The notes under the pieces were generated by a model. The model saw only the letters and a program-made list of their open reading frames with translations. It was not told the DNA's origin and ran no database searches. This document shows positions 45,601-57,600 of a stretch of 64,000 nucleotides of DNA, one piece after another. The position numbers were made by a program, and so were the translations under genes. Source of the DNA: Anaspis maculata (taxonomy: Eukaryota; Arthropoda; Insecta; Coleoptera; Scraptiidae); NCBI GenBank assembly GCA_949128115.1, contig OX421963.1:53377306-53441305 (forward strand), in the 5' to 3' direction. Positions within the stretch are counted from its first letter, which is position 1, and every line of letters begins with the position of its first letter.

Positions 45601-48600
45601 GAAACGCCGACAAGCCAAAAATCGCGGTTAAAAAAACCGGTAGTGACGTGTTGTCTATCAGGCTGCAACAGTTCCAAAAGACCATACCTTTGCAGTTTTC
45701 ACCAGCTCTTTTTTTATTCCATCTCAGTGGGGCTCGATCCCTCCCCGCCTCAACTCTTCTTTGAGCACTTTCCTTTTTCCGTACATTTGTTTGCATTTCT
45801 TTGAGGTTATGTACGTTAACTGTCAATATGGGTGCATGGAACACGTCGCCCTCTTCAATCCGTTTTGCCTATAGTTCCCCATTTGCAAAACATAAACGAA
45901 CGAAACTAAGGCAGCAGTCACACTGAGCCACCCACCACCACCCACTACCATCAACCAAAAATCAAACGCACGCAATGTAATGATGGTGGTCACACTGCAG
46001 CCACCTCTTACCACCGCCCAGTGACCACCGGTGGCCATGTGTTTGAAATTTCCAAAGTGGTGATCAGTGGTCGGTGGTTAACAATACGCATCTTGATGCG
46101 CATGCAGAACAAACATTTTGTGCATACATACAACATACAATGTGTATGTTCCGAAGAGAACAAAGGTTTCACTTTTGTCACTAACAAATTTTAACATTTC
46201 TTATTGTTCATACGGTAATAACTGTAAAATTGTTCTTCATCATCAACAAGCTGCGGCACTAATTGATGAAATTCTCCTAGTTGTTCTCTATCGAGAAACA
46301 TTTGACGCACCCACATGTTCCGGCGTTTTTTACGGATTTTTTTCGAGATGTAGTATAAAGCTACAACTTCGTCGGTATCTGAGTCATCAGACGAAATCAT
46401 TGCAATCAGAGAACTTGTCAATCTTGTCATGAGCTGGGCCACTATTCTTGAATCGTGTGAGAAAAGTCCCTTGGAGTATGAAATACATTCCGCAGTACAC
46501 TGATGTAGCGAATGTTGCCTAAAATCGTGGTTTTTAGGCAACTTTCGCTACAGAATTGTAGTACGGATTATATAAAACAGGATTATGTCAAATTCAGGAG
46601 GGGGACACGGTGGTTGACGGTGGACGATGGACGGTGGCTCAGTGAGACCAGGGCGGATTATTTTGCTTGGTGGTTGTGGGTGGTGGTGGGTGGTAGTGGG
46701 TGGTGATGGCTCCAGTGTGACTGCTGCCTAATCGATAATCTGGATCTGGCGCAAGCGCACTGTGCCACCGGACCAAAGCCACCAAGTGGCGACAAGCTGA
46801 ACCAACATCATGCAATTGCCCTATTGCACCAGAGCTGAAGATGTTCTGAGAATGCAGAAACGCATTTTGCGCACTATGACATTCAAATCGGTCCGTACAT
46901 CTTGTAGACCTATTTTTTCTGAGTTGAAAATATTGACTGTTGCCTCTGAATACATCTTGCGGTGCGTGGTGTACGTTCATTCAAACAAACAGCTCCTCTC
47001 CACCTACGACAGAGCTTTGGATTCGGGCTATGGCTTGAGAGGTTGCGGTGAGAGTGTGGCTGTACCATTCTATGGGTTGACAATGACGGAGGGGAGTCCC
47101 CAGATGATGCCGATTAAATTGTACAACAAGATTCCAGAGCAGATCAAGCGTATCGTGAGCATTAGAGGGTTTCGCAAGGCGGTCAGGAACTTGCTTCTGA
47201 GTCTGAGGCGGTCAGGAACTTGCTTCTGACACCGTCGGCGTCGCGTCGGGGAGTTTCTAGATGGAGATCTGACTAAATTCGGTTTTTAAATTTTTGTGTT
47301 ATTGTGATAGTTCAAGTACTTATTGTGATGTTTGTATTATATTTATGTTACATTAATTGCACTTTAATGCTGAACTTTATATGAAGACGCCAGCCATAGT
47401 TGTAAAACTCAAAGGTAATAAAGTTAATTGATTGATTGAGTGCATGAATTCTGAACAGAATATCAAATTTCCAGGACGTCCATATTTTTTCCGAGGTTGA
47501 AATCTATCTTTCTTGTACTAAGGGGCGCAGAGCTCTATCACCGTCATTTAGACACCAAAACCGCACGGAGCCGCCTTCAATTTAAGTCATCTTGACGGCG
47601 GCCATTCAAGACCATTTGTCACCACCCTCATGTCTCTCATGGACTTAAAAATGTCTGTGCAAGTGAATGGGATGTGTTTCGTTACTAACAAAAGTCTAGA
47701 AAAATATAGAGCCCTTTTTTTTCCTATTAAGAAATTTTCAAAATAGGTGTTTTCATGAGGATTTTGTGTTTCAGTGGGCATGCGCAAGATTTGATAGTTC
47801 GGGTAGGCAAGCACCAGAGATATAGAGTGGGGAGAATGATTACAGAGTCGCGCGAGTATGGCAAGCAGGTGAAGGTCGAATATATACGTGAAATCTTGAA
47901 AAGCGAGATTAATTATTGCCTTTTTCGTGACGACGCCATGCCATGCAGAGAAATGCCATCAACCATTCATGAACATTTCACTGTCATTGACATTCCACAG
48001 TTTTGTTTGCCGACCGGCAGCAGATATTTTTCAAATATTTATATATGACTTTTGTAGCCTAATTCAACTGGCTACACAAGAATACCAAACTTGTCAAAAT
48101 CGGTCAAGGAACAAAAAATTTGACAAGGAAGATGAATCAGTGCGGTTTTTTATGCCCCACCCAACATAAGCGAGCTTTGAGCCATGAGCTTTCACAGCTA
48201 AAAGTGAGCTTATAGCCGCCGCGGATAGGGTCTTTGTTTCGGATGAGGAATGACGACAGAGAGTGAGGGACAGAAAATGAAAATCGAGAAATCCATCTGT
48301 TGTTTCCTCGAAGAACTAGAAATTGGAGAATTCTTTTCCATCTCCTTGGCCCTTGTGTCTCAGTGATTAGACCCAAAGATATCAGACCCATTTTAATGGT
48401 GCTATTCTGTAAAAAATAACATTCCATAAATGCTCTGTTATAATCCATTCCAAGCTTAAAAAAACCACAGCTGGCCATGGAAAATTCGAGTTCTGTTGGT
48501 GTCCCTGATTTTTGATATTTAATGTCACCTTGATACAAGGGAGGTTACGTTCAAATTTGTGTCCGTTTGACATGAAACCTTCACCTGAACTACGCTGTGT

Positions 48601-51600
48601 TGTCAGATTGTCATTCTGGGGACTGTGTCGCCGGCAGGTCACAGGTTTGCCCACTGATCTCAGCCGCTTTCTTTCGGCCAGGACCACAGTTCATGATCCT
48701 GGAAGAGAGGGTGAATTAACGTACCTAGGTTCTCACAGGGCGCGACGAGCTCAGGTCACGAGATCACTTTGCGACCAAATCACACTACGGCGGTAGAACT
48801 GGGTTCGCCTCGATCACTTTTTTAACAGTATATTCTTACTGTTGCACTTCTCAATACTTTCATTATTGAAATAACGTGAATAACGGCGTTTTGAAGACGA
48901 AAACTAATGAAAATATTGTGTCAGTGTCAAAATCTGACCTAACAATTGAATTAAAACGGCAATCCAGCAGAGCAAACATCACTCTGACAAATTTGATTAA
49001 ATCATCTTGACTTTTCCAATCCATCAACGTATCAGATTGTCCAACTTGAAGAAAAAATATCATAGGCAACTGTGGTTTTTTTAAGCTTGGAATGGATAAT
49101 ATGTAAAAATTCGTGTCAGCCATTGGCTGTTGCCTAGGTAATAACAGCGTAACAGAGCCTTTATGGAATGTAATTTTTTAGAGAATCGCACCATAACTCT
49201 TCGAAGGTTACTCTTAAAGCGAGTAACCTAGACCCATTTCAGCTGTTCCGATCGGTTGAAACTAACGTGTATGTACCTATGTAATAATCAGGTAAACATA
49301 TTTCAAACGTGGAAATCTGATAGAAGTAAAGTTTTCAAATCTTCACCTGCCTATAATTTTCAAAAAACCGCCCTTCGTTTCAACCCCACTCAAAATAGTG
49401 TGATTGTGTCGCATGTCAAATTGTACAGAATTCTTTATCATCTTACCTTATCTTCTTACCACGATGTAGCTTCTTACCATCAAAAATGCGATTGTATTGG
49501 AATTTGTGCACTGGTAGAGATAAAAAATACAAACCTGTTGAAAATTTAAAGGCCGTTTAAAAAAAGTCAGCCAATCGTAAAGCCGATTTCTGATCGTTTC
49601 TAGGTGACCACCGTTTTTTTAAATTTTAAGGGGTGTTTTACGTATCACCTTATTGTATGAATTTTAGCAGAAGTTTTTGAGTTTTGTATTAGTAAGTACG
49701 GTAGGTTATTAAAAAATTCAGCTAACGAATAGACCTTATCAGTAAGTCCTGTCAAAGACCTGTGTACACAACCTTTTTCACAGCCGCGTTACCCATCCGC
49801 GCTGGCGCCAGCTTTGAGCGTCAAAAGCATAGACGTCAAAAGTGACAATAATGAAGGTTGGCAGTGGGTGCTTTCCACCTAGCTCAAAGTTTGGGGCACC
49901 TGGCATTTAGGCATGTGCGGGTGCCAAACGGTGCTTTCCATCTACGTGTTCTTACTCGGTTCTGTGCCGTTCATTGGATCGCCTAAAATTTTATGTCAAA
50001 CTATGGAACATGTTCCGTCTGGTGGTATTTGTACCGTCTAGGTGGAAAGCGCCCAATGCAGAATTTTGGCGCTGTCAACCAAACTTTTTGAAATTCTCAA
50101 TCGTCTGACGTTTTCATTCGCGTAAGTCACGCACGAGTTTTCCGCAATATTCCTATGAAAGTGTTAAATTTGCTACAGAAAGTTGCTGGTTCGAGCAATG
50201 GATGACCCAGTGAAAAGAACCAAATGTTGTGTCGTGGGGTGGGATGCCGCGAAATGGACACTAAAGCCAAGACTCACAGGGCTTCCCAAGACCTAGAATT
50301 TCCTTTCAAGTGGATCCAATGATGGTTAGGGGTGGAAAGGGATATCTGTCTTATCTGCCTGAGGACACTAAAGAAGCCGAGCTGAGGAGGAGCTGATGAA
50401 TGTCTATTTCGAAGATCAATTTTTAAAGTCGCTGGCACGAGACGCGGACTTGGGCGCGATGCCTTTTCTATCTATACTCTCTGGCTACAGTCAAAGGCCA
50501 GCCTTGTCAGTGAACTCTACGATGGACCCACCGTCGACTTGGGGGCTGCCGCCACCGCCCCCGGCTTACCTATCTTAGCTTATTATCCCGTATTCCTTAC
50601 AGAAAATGTTGAAAATAAAAACCTTTCCATCTTTGTACATGGTGTAGAACGAGAAGGCCTTTGTGGCCACCGTTGAATGCCTCGATATTTTTTTCTTCAA
50701 AATTCCAGTCGTGTTTGGATGAATTTCTTGTCCACTGACATTTTTCGTGAAATGAAACGTCAGACGATAACAATTTTTTTTTATTGACACTATTGACAGT
50801 CTAAAACACTCCAGATTCTGCTGTACCGGCGCGGCTACCTGTTTCCCTACCCATCAACCAGGTGCTGACTTACTGATAAGCACTTCGAGAGTTTAGCCAA
50901 TGGCTTAGCACTTTAGCAGTTATGCTGGGTTCATACACCAAGTTTAACGCTCAAGGATTAAGGAGTAATGCATAAAAACTAGGCCAATTACCCTAGCAAT
51001 CAGTTGCCACCCAGGCATTTATTATAGTGCTAGCGGTACGCAAAAAAAAGTGGCATTTGATGATACAAGCAAGCCACTTTGCATATTTGTTGTCTAGACC
51101 CATTAGAAAAATTTGACCCGCAGTTCCTGAAAATTCATCCCTTAGGATTCGAGATTTGGGGAGGGGGAGGAAATACTATAAAAAAATATAAAACTTTTTT
51201 ATCCAAACCTGCTGAGGCGTGTTTGGTGTCAAAACTATATCACTCAGACCTCCTCGATACAATGACAATGTCAAAACTTTCGTGCGGTCACCGGAAGTCA
51301 AGTTAGGACGTCATTTTTGGAAATTGAAGTTGAAGGTCAAAATTACAAAGTAAGCGTCAACTACCAATATGTTGGGTATCGATTCTTAGGTTTTCGGGGT
51401 CGCTGAAGACGTATGAAATGAAACAAAAATGATTGGGTACACCGTCCGGCCATATGGTAATTTTAATTTTAAATTCCGCATCGATCCACCAAATTTTGTC
51501 AACTTCCGAATTTATTTCCGGTTAAAACCTATTTTGACTGGACTACATTATCACCCTACCACTTCCCTTCCACATACTTCCGTTCCTGTTCCCATGCCTA

Positions 51601-54600
51601 TCACCTATTAAAGGTTCAATTTTGTGTTTTTTTCTATTATAGAATTTTATTTCTTACGATCACACTTGAATTTCTTGTGTTATTCTCAAGCCAGAAGCCA
51701 GAAGATCTATTTTAAAGAGAACATTTTTATTTGTCCTCTTTTTCGTCGGCGATTTTTTTCATTTTTTTCCAGGCGCAGCCCAGGGGAGTTCTCTTTTTTC
51801 ATTTCTTAGCAATAGTTGTAGTTTTCATGTTGATAAAAGTTTTTGGAGGAAGGGGCGTTTTTCTCCGCCCCCCTAGACCCCCCTTTCCTATTTGCGTGTT
51901 TTGTTTTCTGTTTTTTTTTTGTCCTGATTTCCGTTCATTTGAAGTTGGTCACCTTACCTGAAACTCACCTCATGCTCTTTTTTCTACCATTTGAAGTGAT
52001 GAAGAATCTTGCATCGTTCAAAAGATATCCGCCGTGAAACTGTTTCGGGACCGTTTTTGGACAATAGATTGAATACTTGAATAGGAGGAAAAGCTTTGCA
52101 TGTAGAATTGAAATAACCTACCTGAATATATTTTGTCTGTTCTATGCAATCATGTCTTATGATGTATTTTGCCTGATTTGTCGGACCTGGTCTATGCATA
52201 GAGGGTCATAAATCCAAGATGTCCACCGCTGTAAGTTTAAAAAGTTCATACCAACATTTATTGTTGGATTTGGATAAATAATAAATATACACCGCACCTG
52301 TACATTACTTATACCGTCCGTTTTTTATTTTAGGCCCCAGCCCATAGCATCTTTATTATGGATTTCACACCCGATATATTATATATTTTTGAAATCAGAA
52401 AAACAAGATCTTTCTAGTGATGGTATGTCAAATTATTTTTGACAGATGTCATTTTTTGACAAATGACAGAATAGTACTTGTGACACATTATTTTAAAGCC
52501 TATTAAATTCTGAGGAGAACTGTGTTTTTATTTTTAAATAGGGTGTCTTTCACAGCTTCTAGGGGTCTTTTAATAGGAAAAAATGTCAATTTCAGAAATA
52601 GCCAGTCAATAAGTAATAGGTATTTTTAAAATCAACTAATGGTGATGATCTGATTTTTTAATTGTCCAAATTATTGGGAAACTTTATAAACACCTTATCT
52701 TTCAGGTAGGCTCATAAAAACTCGAGGGGGGTCATTTCTGGCAAGCTCGGATGTAATCTCGTTGGACCGGTGGTAGTTCCAATTCACTGATCGTCGAATC
52801 TTTTATTCAAGGAACAAGGAGGCGGTCATCCGAGCAACTTCTTTAGGACATTTTTTGTTTCATTGTGATTAATCAATCATTATTATCATTAGTTTACATT
52901 GAAAATAGTTACCTGCTTTACCTATTTACTTATTATGTATTTTTGAAATTCAACATTTTTTTCCTATTGAAAGACCCCTAGAAGCTGTTGAAGACACCAT
53001 ATCACAAAAATAAAAACACAGTTCTCCTCAGAATTTTATGGGCTTTGAAATGATGTATCACAAGTGATATTCTGTCATTTGTCAAAAAATGACATCTGTC
53101 AAAAATAATTTGACATATCATCAGTCGAAAGATCTTATTTTTGTGATTTCAAAAATATAATATATTGGGTGTGAAACCCATAATAAAGATGCTACGGGCT
53201 GGGGCCTAAAATAAAAAACGGACGGTATATTTCTGAAGAGTTTTTCACATTTTTATTTCTTAATAATTTGAGAGATATAACCAACTACCTGAAGCAAATG
53301 TACATGAAATTTAAATTGAAAAATGACACCTATAGTCGTCGCGGTACGGGCCTAAAATCGTCCAAGTTCTGCACTTCTAACGATTTCGATTATTTTCGGC
53401 ACAGATGATCATTGGACCTATTCAAGCGTTTTGACCCGCAGCACCACCAAATTTGCCCCTCAGGAACGGAGGGGTGGGGGTATCTTCAGAATTTGAAGCT
53501 CCAGGTCTGGTATGGTCCAATGAGGACCCACAAAGGCAAGTGAGTAGTCATTTCCGAATGATTTTCATCCGCTGATGTCGATTCTCACGTGAAAAATGAG
53601 TTGCGCAGTCATTTGACAAAGATAATTGGCAATAATAAGAGATAAAGATGAAATCAAGTGGTCATTCACTGAACTCTGTAGGAACTTGATTTTTTGTGAT
53701 AAATACATGAAACTTGGTATACGTTGTTTCAGAAATATTGCTATCCCAGTAGGTCATGAAAATCTAAATGCAGCTTTAGATTTAGTTACAAAAAACGTCA
53801 AATCAAAAGTGTAAACCTCATGGAAACTTCATTATTTATTTTCAGGTTATAAGTCAGATCTTTCACTCCTTTCAGTCAGAAAGTATTTCTTCAGTTTTTT
53901 ATTGAGCATCACGTGCGGCACCCTATTCAAGGTGCACTTGAAGAAAGATACCTGCAGTTTTGATGTCGAACCGTCTGTTTCCGATCTCGGGACTAAAAAA
54001 AATAGGCACCTGGGGAGTCAGCAGATTTCGTTCTTGCCACAGTCTCAATCAACATTGTGCACATATCACACAGGTAGATAGTAAAGCAGTAAAGCAAACT
54101 CCATGGCCTTGAGAGATATCAAGGAAGATCTGCTTCTAAAGCCGAGTTACGCTGTTCTACTTCAACTGAGCCTTTTAGTGAAGACAGAAGCACGAAATCT
54201 GATAGGATGGCGATGGCACAACAGACTGTACTATACCTACTTTTTTGATTAAGAACGGGCGCCTGGCAGCTTTTTTTCTCGACTGGGCTCAGGGATACAC
54301 GGCCACTTTTTGGTTGTAGTGACACACCTTGGATTCTTTTTGTCAGTATGCGTTTGACCGTGCAGTACGTTACTAAAGATCAAAGCAACGCGCTGAATGC
54401 TGGCAGCTGCATTGTTGGAATCTCTGGAGAATTCTTCGTAACAGCGTCAAAGTGTTTCACGTTCTCTCGCAGATAAACAACCTGGATCCCCCACACATGG
54501 CGTGAAAATTATCAGGTAATCAAAACCAATTAAGGAACAACACAACAGTAACAGTAGGTATAACGTAACAGGAACAACAGTAACTGTATAAGTAACACGT

Positions 54601-57600
54601 ACAGATTCTTGAAACATGCGTTGATAGGTGCTTATTACGATTTTCTTTCCAAAAGCTATCTAGGTGGACAGAAACATGACAGTTTGGACGACAGTAAAAA
54701 AACTTCGCGTTTGATTTTGATTGACATGTCACACTGACTTGGGACTAAAACAATAAATGTTTTACCGAGCGTTCATTAATTAAATGGGTCAAGGGTGCCT
54801 GTGACTTTGAAAACATCTGTCGGAACTAGCATCGTTCATTTGATGTCTGTAATTTTTTGGTTATCGTAATTTGTCAAACCAGTCGCAGTTTTTGGTTTCG
54901 GAACACTTTAAATGTGGTTTTCACGGCAGGGCACAAAACCTACATGATCGAGGACTATTTTCGAACTTGAAGTATTCTCGTGCACTTATGGCGGATCAGA
55001 GATCAATAAAATGGGACGTAGTTTGTCAAAGTTTGACAAATTTATTACAAAAGTATTACGCTAGTTTCGACAGACGTTTTTGAATTCATAGGCACCCTTG
55101 ACCCATTTAATTTATGAACGCTCGGTAGAACTAGACAAAACTAAAGCGACTTTTACCATATACTTCCAATGCCTACTGAGATAGCAATCAATCTGAAACA
55201 ACGTATAGGGCTGTTCATTATTACTTACTTTCCAAATATGGAGGGAGCCCCACGCGTTCCGACGCATGACGTCGCGACGCAATGTCAAAAAACATAGTGG
55301 TCGTCATTTCCAAAATAGTCGATATATTATCATAGTTTATTTGATTTCTTTCATCAAACCATATGCTTTCGAGATGCAATAACATATTTCTGTCGACTTG
55401 GGGAAACGGTGGGCTACCAGTGGTGAGTCAGGTGTCTGCTAGAGGGAGCTGTGAGGTTTCTTTACCCCCAAATTTCCACGGTCAACATCTTCGGATAAAA
55501 CTATTTTTAAGTTTGTCCATACGAATAATTATGTCATCTGGTCAACATTCTCCATGTTTCGTCCTTCTAGGGACTCCTCAGTATGGTTTATACAGATTTC
55601 GCAACCGCGCGAGATCATTCAGACTACCTACCTAGTAAAGTAACCGATTCTGGAATACCGTTCTGTTTGAAATGGATAAAAAAGGAGTAAATGCAATTTC
55701 TGTGACTCTAGTGTTAGGGTATGAATAAAGTCTCGGATATGAATGAAGTAAATACGTCTGCAAAAAGCACTAATATCAAAAACTTGAATTCGTGAATTCG
55801 ATTCCCGGCACAGTGCTTTGTGCTATAGAAACAAAGTTTCTCAGCTTGTGATATTTGTGAATCAAATTCAGCAAACTCCTATGACATAAGAAATGCCGAT
55901 AAGGATAAAAACAACAAATAAACAAACAATAATGGTTCAATCATTTGATACGGTCTCATACAAAGCGATTTCTTTTTTTCAGTACGGTGGCATCGATATT
56001 AACAGGCGATTAATCGTTATAATAATTTATAGTTTAGTTTGTAAGAGTTCTGTAACCGAGTATGTAATGTACCTAATATGGTACAACATTGAAGATAACT
56101 TTTTTCCAGTAATCAAAAGTACCTTTCTGAGTGCCTTTTATTTGATCGCTAGATCTGTATAAACATACTGAGGAGTCCCTAGAAGGACGAAACACGAGAA
56201 ATGTTAACCAGATAACATATTTGTATGCACAGACTTCAAAATAGTTAGTTTTATCCTCGGTTTTATCCGAAGATGTTGTCCGCGGAAATTTGGGGGTGAT
56301 GAAACCTCACAGTTCCCCTTACAGGCACCTGGTTCACCACTGGTAGCGTAGTCCACCGTTTCCCCAAATCGACAGAAATATGTTATTGAATCTTGAAAGC
56401 ATATGGCTTGATGGAAGAAATCAAAGAAATTATAATATTCCTATCGACTGTTCTGGAAATGGCGACCACTGTTTTTTGTTATTCCGTCGCGAGTTCCGTC
56501 GCGACGTCATCCGTCGGAACGCGTGGTGCTCCCTCCATATTTGGGAAGTAAGTAATAATGAACAGCCCTACCAAGTTTCATGTATTTATCACAAAAAATC
56601 AAGTTCCTACAGAGTTCAGTAAATGACCACTTGATTTCATCTTTATCTCTTATTATTACCAATTATCTTTGTCAAATGACTGCGCAACTCATTTTTTACG
56701 TGAGAATCGACATCAGCGGATGAAAATCATTCGGAAATGACTACTCACTTGCCTTTGTGGGTCTTTATTGGACCATACCAGACCTGGAGCTTCAAATTCT
56801 GAAGATACCCCCCACCCCTCCGTTCCTGAGGGGCAAATTTGGTGGTGCTGCGGGTCAAAACGCTTGAATAGGTCCAATGATCATCTGTGCCAAAAATAAT
56901 CGAAATCGTTAGAAGTGCAGAATAATTTGGTGTAGGTACCGCTACGACTACTACATGATAAAACTAATGAAAAAATTTTTTCGCTCTGCTACCGTTTTAT
57001 TCAATAATGTTGCACTGTTGCAGAAAACAGGAAGAAATAGAGTGGCGGCAAAAAGATCTAATTACAAAAATTCCAAGAAAATATGTAATGCGTTTGATCC
57101 AAAATATCTAAAATACAAACGGTCACGGTACCTGGGATGTGAATCTAAAATCTCTCAAATACAAACGGTCCAAAATATAAAAAAAAAACACCAAAAATAG
57201 AGAGGGTCACACAAGTTTCCTCCTTCTTTTCAGATCCACTGGATCAGGAATTGCTTTTTGACTTGAGTTTCCTCCGTTTGTGTCAAGTCCACCAGATAAA
57301 GAGCTGCTTTTTGACTCGAGTATGGTCTTTTTATTTAAACTTACTAAGCAAGACTTAGTTGACGACTCTAGAGTCTAGACATATCTAGAGAGGGCCTGAA
57401 AAGATAGAGGAAACCTGAATCATTGAGCAATTTTCATCTGGTGGGTCTTGTGAGAAGGAGAAATCTGAGTCAAAAACCAACTCCTTCTGGTAGGTTTGGG
57501 AAGGAGGCAACTTGAGTCAAAAGCCAATTCCTTAACTGGTGAGTCCAAAAAAAGCAACTTTCTCATCTGGTGGATTTGAAGAAAAGAGAAGAAACTCAAA

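Larger units (their letters stand above)
53333..56950. mobile_element. Palindromic element G, CTA duplication, two insertions at its centre
   Basis: It starts TAGTCGTCGCGGTACG and ends GTACCGCTACGACTA, CTA on both sides. The empty site GACACCTACATGATAAAA is intact at about 39290-39310 in element F copy 1. The arms (53333-53720 and 56569-56950, about 385 bp each) mirror each other right to a central CTTGGTACCAAG. Element B copy 2 and element P both lie in the TA of that centre. Its ends resemble those of element F (TAGT...GCGGTAC), so the two may be related. Confidence 0.78.
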
